From Lotus japonicus (taxonomy: Eukaryota; Streptophyta; Magnoliopsida; Fabales; Fabaceae), in the NCBI RefSeq assembly GCF_012489685.1, contig NC_080044.1:79904732-79968731 (forward strand): a stretch of 64,000 nucleotides of DNA. Reading direction: 5' to 3'. The notes beneath the pieces were generated by a model, which made no database searches, was not told where the DNA came from, and was given only the letters and a program-made list of their open reading frames with translations. Made by a program: the position numbers and the translations under genes. Position 1 is the first letter of the stretch, and every line of letters begins with the position of its first letter. Positions 25,123 through 37,782 of this stretch are shown here, piece after piece.

Positions 25123-28100
25123 ATGTTCAGATGGAGGAATGACAAGAACAGAGTCAAAGCTGTTTTCAAGCTCCATTTCCATGTCACTCAGGTTGCTCCA
25201 CGTGATTACCCTTTTTCCATTTCATGATCAAAATGATTTTCCTATCAAAATTTGATACATTTTCAGCCTTAATTTTGATGATGGTGTGCAATGTATCTGG
25301 GTTGTGAATTGGAAGATTTATAGTTTTTGATGTGTTTTGTTTCAGGTGCTGCAACCTGGGGTGGATAGTTTGGTGCTTTCTATTGTTCCAGGTGATATTG
25401 GAAAGGTAACTACCAGATTAGAGAAAGCTTTGGTTCGTGGAGGAGTTTGTAGATGGGAGAATCCTGTGTATGAAACAGTCAAGTTCATTCAGGATCCTAA
25501 GACTGGGAAATTCAGTGAGAGAGTGTATTATTTTGTGGTTTCAACGGTATGAGTTTTTTCTTTTCTTTTCTCAAATTGTGGTTGATTGGTGATGTGATGT
25601 TAGATTGTGATCTAGTTTCTGGGTTCTGTTCTTTGCAGGGGTTATCAAAAGGTAGCTCATTTGGGGAAGTTTCTGTGGATTTTGCTAGTTATGCAGATGC
25701 TACTAAGCTCTCCTCTGTCTCTCTTCCCATCAAGAATTCTCATTCTGATGCTGTCTTGCATGTTAGTATTTGATCTCTCACAAAAAATATTTTTCACTTC
25801 CAAGAGGTCACTCTGCTGGAAGTTTCAGGGAAAACTGATTAAAAAAAAGTTGAGTAGAGCACAATTTACTGCAATGTTGATTTTAGTGGTTCTGATTTTT
25901 TGCTTAATGAACAGGTTTCCATCCAGAGACTACAAGATAATAATGACACAAGGTATTTAGGGACTATCTTATCATGGCTATTTTTCCTTTTCAGGTTCTA
26001 GAATTTGCCTCAAAGTCAATTGTTTTTCATGATGGGTTTTCTTCTTGTTAAATATTTGCAGAGAGGAAGAGGAATGTGAAGATGCTAAACTGAAACCCCA
26101 TGATAGGAGCTTGAGGACCTATTTAAGCAATGGAGATATAGATGGACTCTCTAAGAGTGATTCTTCTGAAGTAAGGTTTCACTCATTGGGGCTAGGAATT
26201 ATCTTCTTTTTTTCTTAAAAACATTTTTTCTTTGAAGATTTTTGGGGAAGGGGGTTTCTTTGGTCTGTGTATAACTTATTATCATGTTTTCAACTTTCAT
26301 AATTGAACATTTCTTCAATGTATGAGTTCAACAATCAACAGTCATGTCCGTTCTAAGCGCAAAAGTTATCTGTTTCTGTTTTCTCCTTCTATTCTGGAAG
26401 TTAAAATTCCATGGACATTGTTAAATCTCATCTTTCGATGTTTCACAGGACGTGTCTGCCAAAGAAAGCACCAATAGAGTTGAATTAAGTGCTGATCGTA
26501 GGACATCTAGTGGATCATCTGAAATTACATTGTCAAGTTCTGATGGAAGCTTTGGACTTGATACTCCCCGAGAACTTGCACTACAAAATACTAGCATCCT
26601 CCCCAATGCAAATGGTTTTCTTTCAGACATGAGCCACGCTTCCGAGCCTCAAAAACTTGCTGTTAATGCCTCTCCATCATTGTATGATGTACATCAGAGA
26701 TCACACTGGGACTGGTCAGCTGGTTCAGAACATGGTTTGAGTGCGGATGATGCAATTCATGGTTCTCAGGATGCCCTTTCGGGAGAAAGATCCCATCAGC
26801 CATCCGACATGGAGAATGAGAAACTCAAGGCTCAAGTTGCTGCTTTGGCTAGGCAGATGGAAGTGTCAGACTTGGAACTTCAAACTCTTAGGAAACAAAT
26901 TGTAAAGGAAAGTAAAAGAGGTCAAGAGCTCTCAAAGGAAGCCATCAGCTTGAAAGAGGAACGGGACAAACTCAAGGTAGAATGCGGAAATTTAAGGTCT
27001 TTCCACAAACGAATGGATGAGGCAAAAGCTGGCAACACATCACAATTGGAAAGTGTGGATCTCCGCACTCTTGTTGAAGAAATTAAACAAGAATTGAAGT
27101 ATGAGAAGGACCTGAACACAAATCTCCGGCTACAGTTAGAGAAGACGCAGGATTCAAATGCTGAATTAGTTCTCGCTGTGCAGGACCTGGATGAAATGTT
27201 GGAGCAGAAAAATAGGGAAATATGTGGTCTTTCCAATAAAAATGAACAGAGTAAAAGCTCACATGATTTAGAGAGAAATCTCTCTAATTGTGAAGCAGAC
27301 GATGATGAAGAACAGAAAGAACTGGAAGAGCTTGTTAAGGAGCACAGCAATGCCAAGGAGACGCACTTACTTGAGCAAAAAATCTTAGATCTCTATGGTG
27401 AAATAGAGATGTATAGGAGAGACAAAGATGAGTTGGAGATGCAGATGGAGCAGCTTGCACTGGACTATGAGATATTGAAACAGGAAAACCATGACATGGC
27501 ATATAAGCTGGAGCAGAGCGAACTGCAAGAACAGTTAAATTTGCAGTATGAATGCTCTTCTCCTCATGCTGTAGATGACATGGAAACCCATATCCAGAGT
27601 CTGGAAAATCAACTCAAGAAACAATCAGATGAATTCTCTAATTCTCTGGCTACCATTAAGGACCTTGAATCCCAAATCAGCAGATTAGTGGAACTGGAGA
27701 AACAATCAGAAACCCATGTCCAGAGTCTCGAAAATCAACTCAAGAAACAATCAGAAGAATTCTCTAATTCTCTGGCTACCATTAAGGACCTTGAATCCCA
27801 AATCAGCAGATTAGAGGAATTGGAGAAACAATCAGAAACCCATATCCAGAGTCTGGAAAATCAACTCAAGAAACAATCCGAAGAATTCTCTAATTCTCTG
27901 GCTTCCATTAAGGTCCTTGAATCCCAAATCAGCATATTACAGGAGGAACTGGAGAAACAAGCCCAAGGATTTGAAGCTGATATAGATGATGTGATGCGTG
28001 AGAAAGTTGAGCAGGAACAAAGAGCCATCCGAGCCGAGGAAGCTTTGCAAAAGACCAGATGTAAAAATGCTAATACTGCTGAGAGGCTCCAAGAAGAATT

Positions 28101-30271
28101 CAAAAGGCTTTCAATGCAAATGGCATCTACGTTTGACGCAAACGAGAAGGCTACCATGAAGGCATTCACAGAAGCAAGTGAACTTCGTGGACATAAAAGA
28201 CTACTTGAAGGAATGCTGCATAAAGTCAAAGAAGAGCTTCAATCAGTCAAGGTTGATTATGAGGTTAAACTGAATGAACTTTCCAACAAAATAGATATGA
28301 TGACAGTTCAAATACAAGAGATGATGTTGGAAATTGAGGACAAGTCCAAACAACTTGAAAATCAGAAAACTCACGAAGAACAACTTAGCGGGGATTTCTC
28401 TGAGAAGATCCAGATGCTAAAAGCTGAAAATGGGAAGCTTAAAGCGGAGATTTCGTGCTTATCTGCGCAAGTAAAGCAAAAAGAAATCTTAAGAACTGAC
28501 TTGGAACTTACGAAAAAATCACTTGAGGACTCTGAGACCCTGTTACATAGTAAAATGGTGGAAAGAAATGAGCTGGTGACCACAATCGCTCTATTGAAGA
28601 AGGAGGTAGAAAAGTCACTTGACGAGTTAAATAGGATGATACACCTCAAGAATGAAGAAGAGAAGGTTGCTGGAGTCTTGCATTCAGAGATAGAAGCGCT
28701 TAAAGCTCAATGTAGTGACATGAAACAATCCCTTATCGAGGATGAGACTGAGAAAGAAAAACTAAGAACGCAAGTTTTGGAGCTAAGTGGTGAGCTAAAG
28801 AAAAAGGATGATGCATTAACCAACATGGAGAAGAGATACAAGGATAGTAATGGATGCACACAGCTTTCTCATGGTACTAAATCAATTCCTGAGAATTCAA
28901 AAGAAATGTCAAATCTCAAGGAGAAAATACAAATGCTGGAGGTAACTTGATTTGAAAAGTGCTTGATAGATACCCAAATTTTAATTCATCTATTGATGCT
29001 TTCATGTACTAACCATCATTTTCACTCCTCTGTATTTTCATTGGATTGAACTTATTTACTTCTGGCAATTGAATAAGGTACATTTACAAAAAAAGTTGTT
29101 TATGACAGGACCTGATAAAATCAAAGGAAACTGCAATGGAAACGTCAGCTTCTTCATTTTTGGAGAAGGAAAGGGAACTGAAATCCAAAATTGAGGAACT
29201 GGAGGACAAAGTAGAGGAATTCAATCAGAGCATTGCTTTGCTAGAGGTATACTTCCCGTTTGGATGCAAACCAAATAACACTTATTGGAGATTACTTTGT
29301 GCATTTTCTAGTAGATAAGCTCCAATGGGCGTAACCAGATGGACTCTATATCTCTATACTCAAGAAATTTGCTAACGTTAATTAAAAACATGGAGCCCCT
29401 TAGTCAACTGCCAAGTCCATAAAAATGTATTGATGAATGATGGAAATAAGAAAATTTCAACTTGTTTTTAAAGTTATGATTTGTCTTCGGCAAACTTTAA
29501 TTGCATTTTTAGTTACATAAGAGTTTAATTGTGAAGCCAGTCCTTCTTAGTATCTGGATTAAGCTTATACTATTGAACTGTTAATTTAATATCTGCAATA
29601 TATATTCATTGACATGCGCTTCAAACAGGTTGTTGAGGATAAGAGTGTGCCTGCTTCCAATGATACATCTGGAGAAGTAAGAAGTACAGCTGATGAGCAT
29701 CTCGATGATACTACACGTGTTGCAGTTTCATCATTCAAGAGGTTTATCACTTTCTACTTTCTTTCCATGTCCTTTTGTTTTCCTGATATGACTTCAGGTG
29801 GATGTTTGGTTTCATGATGGATTGCTCTAGAATCACTTATGGTAAGAAGCTACAAGTCTTAGCTTCAGAGTAAACGGGCATAATTCTCAGGGAATCGTGA
29901 AACCAAACATGCACTAAGAAGACATAGTTTAGTACCAGTGCTGACTACTTAGATCGTCTATGTAACTTGTAAATTTGCCAATTCAAGTTATTGGATTGTT
30001 TCCTTATTGATCATTTTCTTGCCATGGCAGTGATATATATTTGTTAGAGAATGAAGCCGAAACATCCTCAATGAATCACAACTCTTGTGACATGCCAACT
30101 GAATTATCATCATTAAAGGAAAGAAATAACTCAATGGAGACTGAGCTGAAAGAGTTGCAAGAAAGATACTCAGAAATGAGTCTCAAATTTGCGGAGGTCG
30201 AAGGTGAAAGGCAAAAACTTGTTATGACTGTGCGAAGCCTCAAGAATGCTCGGAGGAGTAAAAATGAATAA
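25123..30271 (+). CDS. NT-C2 domain protein with long coiled coil (myosin-heavy-chain-like)
   Basis: Nine exons with consistent phases (25123-25191, 25346-25546, 25639-25761, 25915-25952, 26062-26170, 26449-28941, 29109-29246, 29629-29741, 30031-30271) give 1,174 residues. The start MFRWRNDKNRVKAVFKLHFH opens an N-terminal C2 domain of the EEIG1/EHBP1 type (about 1-140), thought to bind membrane lipids. A Ser-rich linker follows (about 140-270), then an almost unbroken coiled coil to the C-terminus, rich in Glu, Lys and Leu heptads. Residues 559-684 are three 42-residue repeats. Plant databases call such proteins myosin heavy chain-related, but there is no motor domain. A role as a membrane-linked tether or organelle-movement factor is inferred from animal NT-C2 proteins and plant PMI1. 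Exon 6 alone encodes 831 residues. Confidence 0.92.
27583..27960 (+). repeat. Three tandem 126-bp repeats in coiled-coil exon 6
   Basis: Copies begin at 27583, 27709 and 27835, exactly 126 bp apart. Each encodes 42 residues containing SLENQLKKQS and EFSNSLA. 42 residues equal six heptads, so each copy keeps the coiled-coil register. The copies differ at only a few bases. Confidence 0.95.
29810..29912. mobile_element. Small MITE in intron 8 of the C2/coiled-coil gene
   Basis: About 103 bp with imperfect inverted ends: GATGTTTGGTTTCATGAT on the left, and the inverse of GCATGTTTGGTTTCACGATT on the right. No clear target duplication. The superfamily is uncertain. Confidence 0.6.
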
Positions 30272-30999
30272 GTTGATGTGTTTGCAAGAGATGTGCATTT
30301 TCTTCCCTTTTCCTTAGGACTTTTTTCCCTTCTAAACCATAAATGTGTGCCATAAGGGTACCATTTAGTTACCAATAGTGCTCTCTTACTACAATGTTCT
30401 TGTTTGATCTGGTGATGATTAGTTCTTTAATTGTTTTGTTTTTTGGCGCTTGTATACATATTCTTTTGGTGTACCCTTTGATAGTTATATATATATATAA
30501 TACAAATCATCAGCCTTTCTTTTAATCATAGAGCATGTCTCCAATTTCTTTTCTGCATTATGAGTAGAATCACTCACTTTAAAGGAGATGCTTGAGTGAA
30601 AGAAATAAAGAAACAAAGGCATTAATAATACAGGCTTTCAACTTCCAGGCCTTTCTGTGTGGATAAATGCTTCTCACCAAATCAAACAGAGTATGCATTT
30701 TCAGCATTAGAAGAAATAAAGAAAACTCCCTCTTCCTAGTAATTTTAAGATATCAAACAGTATAAAATTCTACTAAGTAAAACATTATTAAACAAATTAA
30801 TGTCAGTAATTCTCAGATATCTACACTTGTATCAACATAAATAACAAATGAACGGTTTTCTAAGCAAGTTCCACCCTCATACCTGCATACCAAACTATAG
30901 CTCAGCTTTTGCTTTGTCCATATCTAAGTCCCCTGCACCAAACAACCACCATTGTAGCTTGCTGTAGCCACAAGACCAAACCAATATGGAAAATTAAAA
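30272..30999. other. 3' flank of the C2/coiled-coil gene
   Basis: 3' UTR and downstream DNA with a short TA repeat near 30488-30500. A small inverted pair (AGCATGTCTCC near 30532 and GGAGATGCT near 30583) may be a MITE relic. No gene seen. Confidence 0.4.
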
Positions 31000-31548
31000 G
31001 GGCTTAAATACTCTGTAGGTCCCTGAAATTGTACCCCGTATCAAAATAAGTCCCTGAAATTTTTTTTTCCGATTCCGGGTCCCTAGAAAAATTTGTTTGA
31101 TCAAAATAAGTCCCTACGCCGGAGAAGACAGTGGTTGCCTCCTCATTGTTTCCACAAACCATGAAATAACATGTTTAAAACACTCCTAGACCTTCATATA
31201 TCTGATCTGGGCGAAGAAATCGCAAGAAACAAAGCTAAAACGAAGAAACCGAGAAGCTCCATAAATTCCGGTGAGAAGAAATCAACTTGCGACTGACCTT
31301 TTCTCTTCAACTGTGACGACCCAGCCCACGAGACCACCACCACTGAGTTCCTGAGGACGAGACGAAGCCGGCCCAACACCCTGGTCGTAGCGCCGCCATG
31401 ACCGCCGCCATCAACCACCGTCTTCTCCGACGTAGGGACTTATTCTGATTAAAAAAACAATTCCAGGGACCCGGAATCGGAAAAAATTTTTTTAGGGACT
31501 TATTTTGATACATGGTACAATTTCAGGGACCCCTAGAGTATTTAAGCC
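31000..31548. mobile_element. Mutator-like non-autonomous element with 9-bp target duplication
   Basis: A 549-bp element. Its roughly 115-bp inverted repeats begin GGGCTTAAATACTCTGTAGG on the left and the inverse of GGCTTAAATACTCTAGGGGT on the right, and contain the phrases GGTCCCTGAAATT and CAAAATAAGTCCCT. A perfect 9-bp duplication AAATTAAAA flanks it (30991-30999 and 31549-31557), the mark of Mutator-type insertion. The middle (about 31196-31440) is GC-rich and codes for no recognisable domain. Confidence 0.9.
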
Positions 31549-31557
31549 AAATTAAAA

Positions 31558-33336
31558 TGCTAATTAAGGAAAAATATAATGTTTCAAAATTCATATGTCA
31601 TGTGTGGCATTTACCATTTTTTTTTGGTTACCTAGAAGTAGTAATTCAAACCTATAACGGGCCTAACAGTTGGATATATTAGGCCCATGGTGATCTAAAA
31701 TCTACACACACAATGGGATGAAAAGTCCATAGTACATACAGCCACATCAACCAATAAACAATAAAAAATATGGGCCCACAATGATCCAACCTCCATTTAT
31801 GGTGTGTGCCTGTGTGGGAGAGGAGATTTAAAAAAATTACCAAGATTAGAAACCAAAACTATTTTAGGACCCCCAAAAAAAAAGAAACAATAAATATTAT
31901 TATTTTAAAGAGAATCGTATCTTTAATTTAACACAACACACAAAGAAGTCGTATCCCAAAGCATTGATTTGGTCTAAATCTAAACTTGGAATTTTTGCTT
32001 AGTTAAATGCCAACTTGATCAAATACTTAATCAATTTAATTCGAATAATTCATTATCATTTGATTTTTTTATACCCGTAATCATTTTCGTCCAATAAGGC
32101 AATCTGAAAAAGCGTGTGAATCTGAACATGTGAATGGTTGACTGGATATATATAGGCTACATTTTCACTGCATTACTTGTCTTACACATTTGATTCCTTT
32201 AAGAATTTTGCTACTATATATCAATAGTGTGTTTTTTTTTTGAAATTAATAGTGTGTTTCTTAGGACCATTGATTTTTTTTTAAACAAATTTTTGCTACA
32301 TTTATCATATAACATGCCAATAAAATTCGACAATAGTGATTGATAGAAATATTGTCACCGAAAATAGAAGAAACATTATCTGGACATACACATGGTTCTG
32401 CTTTATGCACTAACTGTATATGGTCATCTAAAAAGGTGAAATGATTACAACTACTATGTTGATAATGTTATGATTTTCTTGAAGCATATATGTGCCACAT
32501 ATGCTTATGTTTATCATTGCATAAAATAAAAAATAGGACCCTGATGAAGACTAGTACTCAATTTTAATTTATTGTGCATAGCATGCTAACAATGACTGTG
32601 AAATCGGGATTGATCATTGAAGCAGCTTGGACCACGCATATGTTTTGGTGCCCCTGCTGTATATATAGCATTACACAAAATGCAGGTCAAAACGACATGA
32701 CTAGAAGGTGAATGCAACTACTTTTAATTTTGTGGATATTGAAAACGACATTATACATGTCTAGTGGTTAGGGTTCAGCTAAGATGTTGAAATTCGAATA
32801 TCGATCGAGCTTTATCGTGCCAATCAAAATCACTATGCTGTCTTGCAATTGCAACATGAAACCATCGCATGTTGCTCAAAATTAGGGTGGAATCAATGCT
32901 GGTTGTTTATTTTCTGCAACATGAAACCATCGCATGTTGCTAGGGAGGAATCAATGCTCGTTGTTTATCTTTTTTTTTTTTTACTTCAAAAAGATAGACA
33001 AATCTCATTGCAGCAACCTGCGAGTGTTCGCATTAAAAGATAAATAATATCGCACAAGATGAGTAATATATATCCTCGTGTGCGATGATTGAATCTCGAC
33101 CTCATGATTAATAGGTGAGATGAACAACCACATCGCTCAGACCTTGTAATTAGTTAATTTTGATCTAACTGAATATTCTAATTAAAAAAATATTATGACA
33201 ACAAATTTATTTAATTGGAAAATGTTGATGGGTTTTAAAGTCTAAACCCTCTTGTTTAAATATCACATTAACTAGAGATAAAACAAATACTTCTTATATA
33301 TGAAAATATAACTCTTGAACTAGCTTAGTAAATAGG
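31558..33336. other. Noncoding region
   Basis: No gene. Contains a 65-bp tandem duplication (below). On the minus strand near 33070-33150 there is a weak tRNA-like stretch (GGTCGAGATTCAATC) that may be an old SINE copy. Confidence 0.45.
32851..32971. repeat. Imperfect 65-bp tandem duplication
   Basis: Copies start at 32851 and 32916. Both read GCAACATGAAACCATCGCAT, then GGAATCAATGCT and TTGTTTAT. The second copy has lost a few bases in the middle. Confidence 0.85.
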
Positions 33337-33469
33337 TGTGAGGGGTAGCTCACTTTGTTGAGTTAAGGGTAGCTATATGTGTTGGAGATGGAGGTCCAGG
33401 GTTCGAATCCTGAAGAGGAGCATTTGTAATTACTAACAACTAATCACTAACATTTGCCTATAAAAAAAA
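33337..33469 (+). mobile_element. tRNA-derived SINE-like element
   Basis: It contains a pol III box A-like stretch (TAGCTCACTTTG, 33346-33357) and a strong box B (GGGTTCGAATCC, 33399-33410), spaced as in a tRNA gene. An unrelated body and a short A-rich tail near 33462-33469 follow. The flanking arms do not fold into a full tRNA, so a SINE is likelier than a functional tRNA. Target duplications were not identified. Confidence 0.55.
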
Positions 33470-34463
33470 TAACATTTGTAAATGGTAGAGCAACATTGAA
33501 CTCTTGAAGTTCGATCCTTAAAACTATGTGCTGATATTTAACTTTTTATTTGAAAAATTAAAGGTAGAAAAAATCAAACTTTAGATCTATTGATGATAGA
33601 GGCTCTAATATATGTCAATAAATCAATTATTCCAAAAATTTAAATTATTAGATAAAATTTCATATTATATATTATTTTAAAAAACTCACGGTAATATCTG
33701 TATCTGACATTAGCAGCTAGCTCCATGTGTTTGCATTAGCAATGTCCTATAACCATTACACACAAGTTGGTTCACAAAACCACCTTAGTATCATCTAGTA
33801 ATTATTTAAATAAATAATATATATTAAAGTGAATAAATTTAATCATACTTTTTAAAAATATTGGCTTAGTTTTGATTTTTGAATGCAATATTGATATTAT
33901 GCATTATTTATCGTTATCTATTATATATTTTTCATATTTATATATGCCAAACTCAAAGGAAAAAATATTAAACTAGGTTCGGATTTTAATTTAGAGAATT
34001 ATTTATAGAATGAGAAATAACAAAATTGATAAAATCGGATTGTTGGATGATTTTTTCCTTCACAGTTGATCCAATCTAATTTTTGAACACCCCTAATTCC
34101 ACCCGAACCACATGAGAGAGATAAAATAGAATAGATTGAAATGAGGATGTGATAAATTATAAAAGTGATTGGAATTAATGTACAGTATATCTTTCTTTAC
34201 ACATCTGTAAACAATACAAGTATACATACATCTCTGCTGATAAAAAAAAGTATACATACATCTCTGTGTTCCTGATGACAGAGCTCAAGATCTTTCTTAC
34301 AAACAGAGCCAGACTCTGATTACAAAATTTCTCATATAATTTTTTTACAAAAGTGATATGATCGAGAACAACATGATGATCTGAGCCAACCTTGCCAAAT
34401 TAGTAACTCCAAGTGAATTGTGTTAATCTCATTAGGAATGCACCAATAATTGGCACTAAATAT

Positions 34464-35371
34464 TTACATTATACCGCATATCAATCCATAAACTGTAACC
34501 AAAGCCATTATAAGGGAATGATCCGTGCCAGCAGCCATATCCAAGGTCAGAACATCATTGCTCAGAACAACACCTGAGGGAGAGTGTTTTTGCTTTGCCT
34601 GCACAATTTTAAAATTAACCATTAACATCAATACCAAACTCAAATTTTAAATTTCACTAGGTATAATTAAATAGCATGTTTGGAAATAACTCTCTGTAGC
34701 CAAAATCAATTCTGAAGAGTTGATGACTACTTTTTGAGTAGCAGAATTGATTCTGACAAAAAACAAGCTAATTCAAACACACTGTAAGCATTAAAAAATA
34801 AAAGATGAATCAATTACCTCTGCAACTATGTGTCCATCTTTGGTTACTATCTTAAATGCTGCTGCTTTGCCACTGATTCTTACTATGCAGTACTTTTGAC
34901 ACCCCACTTTGATCTGGCAAGCTACTTTTCCTGTATTACATCTTTTAACTTGAAACCATGGTTGTTCCTGGCTTGTATAACTAGAATTGCTGCAATATCT
35001 GTGACCTTCCCAGCTTCCAATAGCTAGTAGCCTCTGCAAAATATAGGTAAATGTTAAAAATTGTATCAAGACATACAAAATTAAATTAAAATAAATACCA
35101 ACAATAGCTTGGTGAAAAACATTATAAGACTAAATGAGACTAGTACCTTTTTTATGGTGCAGAGAACTTTGCCTCTTAGATCCATGAGGTTAACTTCTCT
35201 TGTGCCCTTCCTGTCATAGTTATCAACTCGGTAAACGATGTCACCATTTGAATCATAGACAGTGCAGCCATTAGAGTGAAGAACAAGTGATTTCATCCAT
35301 AGAGTAAATGTTTCTCTTTCAGAATTGATGCACTCAGAGGATGTGGATTCTTGAGGAAAAATCTTGGCCAT
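34464..35371 (-). CDS. LURP-one-related protein (DUF567, Tubby-like fold)
   Basis: Three exons (35147-35371, 34818-35033, 34464-34598) give 191 residues from the Met at 35371. The family pattern is clear: FTLWMKSLVLHSNGCTVYD near the N-terminus, GDIVYRVDNYDRKG, VNLMDLRGKVLCTIKK at the exon 1 end, RLLAIGSWEGHRY, then CQIKVGCQKYCIVRISGK and a hydrophobic C-terminal helix ending in VYGLICGIM. LURP-one proteins share the beta-barrel and central helix of Tubby and phospholipid scramblases. The founder, Arabidopsis LURP1, is induced by and needed for defence against an oomycete, but most members have no known role. Function here is therefore inferred only at family level. The 191-residue length fits the family. 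Confidence 0.93.
34676..34792. mobile_element. Small MITE in intron 2 of the LURP-one gene
   Basis: About 115 bp with imperfect inverted ends (GCATGTTTGGAA on the left, the inverse of GTGTGTTTGAATT on the right) and an internal inverted pair around AATCAATTCTG and CAGAATTGATT. Boundaries are approximate. Confidence 0.5.
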
Positions 35372-35488
35372 TGATTATAGTGTTAATTGTGATGTTTGAA
35401 TTTGAGTTTGAGTTTGAGTTTGGTTTTGAGTTTGAGTATGAGAGAAGAAGTTGTGTTGTGTTCTGTTAGTCTCTGTTGTTGAGCAGCT

Positions 35489-35496
35489 TATTTATA
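35489..35496 (-). promoter_or_regulatory. TATA box of the LURP-one gene
   Basis: TATAAATA on the minus strand, about 118 bp before the start codon. Between them lies a GAGTTT-rich 5' leader at 35398-35437. Confidence 0.6.
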
Positions 35497-36744
35497 AGCC
35501 TCTACTTGTCCCTACGCGTTTGGCAGTTTCCTGGAAGCACCTTTGGGAGATAATTCAATTAAATATCATCGCACTCGTGGAAGTAATGCTTTATGAATTC
35601 TAATTAATTCATAACTGAAAAAAGTTGACATGGATCTTTATTTTTTTTGAAATCGACATGGATCAAACCCCTGGATTTATTAATCAGCCATTATTTAAAC
35701 CTTAATGGGTGTTACAGTCATGCTTTATGTGGATCACGCACTAATCCATCTTCATATATATTAGATTTAATCTCAGAAAACTAAAGTGGGAAGCAGTTCA
35801 CATAAATGTTATAAAACAACTTTTTCTTTGTGGCTTAATGCTAGATGTTTTGCATGATCTATTATTCCTGAATGTCAGAAAAATACATTTTCATAAATTG
35901 AAGAATACGTTCGGTGAAACAACAGAGTGACTATTAATAGTTGAGTTGCATTTCTTCAAAAGAATTATATTGTAGATTCCAATATTAAACACAACTAGCT
36001 CAAATATAAGACGCAGCCCCAAACTCATCCTAAGTCTATCATGTTCTCTTCCTAAATTTTGGAGGTCCCAAGCACGAGTCTAAGATTAACGTTAGAGTGA
36101 AGATAATCTCATCACTTAATTCTCCTACCTCTCTTATAGGATTTTTCGTGACCTCTTGGGTTAGCATTCATTTTGCTATATTTATGTGGTTTATTAAATA
36201 TTAAATGAAATAATGATCAAGTTAATTGTCATCGAGGGTTACGAGCCGCTATTTATTACTAGTAGTAATATATGGCCTCATGACTCATGGGCATATATTT
36301 AGTTCGTAGGTCAAGTCGGCTCTCTGCCATATGCATCATTGTGTGTTCCTCTTCCTTTTGTGACTCATGTTATAGTGGATCATGACTCGAGAGGTACACA
36401 ACCTTCTAAGCCTTTAAGCATGTGTGTTTATTGAGGCGTTTCATAGTAAAATTCAACCCTTAAACCGGGTTACAATAGGTGGTAAATCCCATTATATCAT
36501 TCAAGTTATACATATCACACTCATTAACATTTTCCCGGATTCAAAGTGTCATTTCCTTGATGTTGGTTTTGGATCATAAAAGAAATAAAATAAAACAATT
36601 TTTTTGCTCAAAATCCACCAATAACCTATTTTTTAGTTAAAAACATCATAATAAAAAACAAATTATCTTGTTGACAAATTTCTTAAAAATTAAAGTATGA
36701 AAAAACAAAATTGTATACCTTAAACTTCTTCATTTTACAATTTT
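35497..36744. other. LURP-one upstream region, no gene seen
   Basis: AT-rich intergenic DNA. Nothing beyond short chance frames was recognised. Confidence 0.5.
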
Positions 36745-37773
36745 GAGTAAAATACACTCACCCCCTCAAGGTTTGCAAGAATGACACTCCACCCCATTCT
36801 TTTTTTAAATCTACACCCCACCCCATTTTTTATAAAGGCAAAATTTAGTGACGAAAACAAATTCGTCACTAATAAAAAATAATTACTAATTAGTTAAAAT
36901 TTAAATAAGTTTAATGCATATACACTATCATACATTAATTTATGAAAATAATTTTACTGAATTAAATTTAAAAAAACAATCCACTCTGTCTGTTAAGTCC
37001 ACGTCTCATCTGTCTCCAAATCATATTTCTCACCACAAACGGTCACCACCAAGCCTTTGCTTCCTTTAACACGACGGCCACTATCCCAGAATGTGAAACC
37101 CCATGGCACCACCATGCATCAAAGTTTTGTTGCGACCTGAACCACAGAACGTGAATCGCACATTCCCAAAGCTAACTGTTCAACTACTTCTTGTGAACTT
37201 CACCCCCTTTAAGTTGCGAGCGAACGCTCTGTTGGTTTAAGATGTCGTTGGATTTTGTTAAAAACGGTGCTCCACCGCATCGTTGGGTTCTAATAACCTC
37301 CGATCCACTTCATATGTCTTAATTTTGTTTCTCTATTTTCTTCACCCATTTGTCTTGCTTTTTGGGTCTACAATCCAATTTTCAAAATTTGAGGTATAAA
37401 GAGATTATTTTGATTAAAATTGAATTATTACCAAATCTGAAAACACAAGCATGTTTCCCTATGTTCGAGATATGATTTGTAAACCGGTCGGGTGTGCTAT
37501 TGCAGAATTTGCATTGTGAATTTACGGAGGAAGACCGCGATTGAGATAATGAGGAGGACTGTGATGTTTTCATTTTTAAATTTATTGGATTATATTGAAA
37601 ATATTTTTTGAAATTATTGATTAACAATTTAAATAATAACTAATTATTAATGAAGAATATTTTTCGTCACTAAATTTGCATCTATATAAAATGGGGTGGG
37701 GTGTAGATTTTAGATAAAAATGGGGTGGAGTGTAATTCTAACAAACCTTGAGAGGGGTGAGTGTACTTTACTC
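36745..37773. mobile_element. Mutator-like TIR element (1.03 kb), possible captured sequence
   Basis: Long inverted repeats of about 170 bp. The left arm opens GAGTAAAATACACTCACCCC and the right arm, inverted, GAGTAAAGTACACTCACCCC. Both carry ACTCCACCCCATT and AAATTTAGTGACGAAAA. Flanking 9-mers TACAATTTT (36736-36744) and TACATTTTT (37774-37782) differ by one base and fit a decayed 9-bp target duplication. The interior, about 36990-37560, is less AT-rich and may be captured host DNA, but I recognise no gene in it. Confidence 0.8.
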
Positions 37774-37782
37774 TACATTTTT

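Noticed and set aside
31194..31513. Minus-strand frames in the 31-kb region as small genes
   Set aside because: They are the GC-rich core and arms of a Mutator-like element with a perfect 9-bp duplication.
33337..33469. Functional tRNA gene
   Set aside because: Box A and box B are present, but the acceptor and anticodon arms do not pair, and an A-rich tail suggests a SINE.
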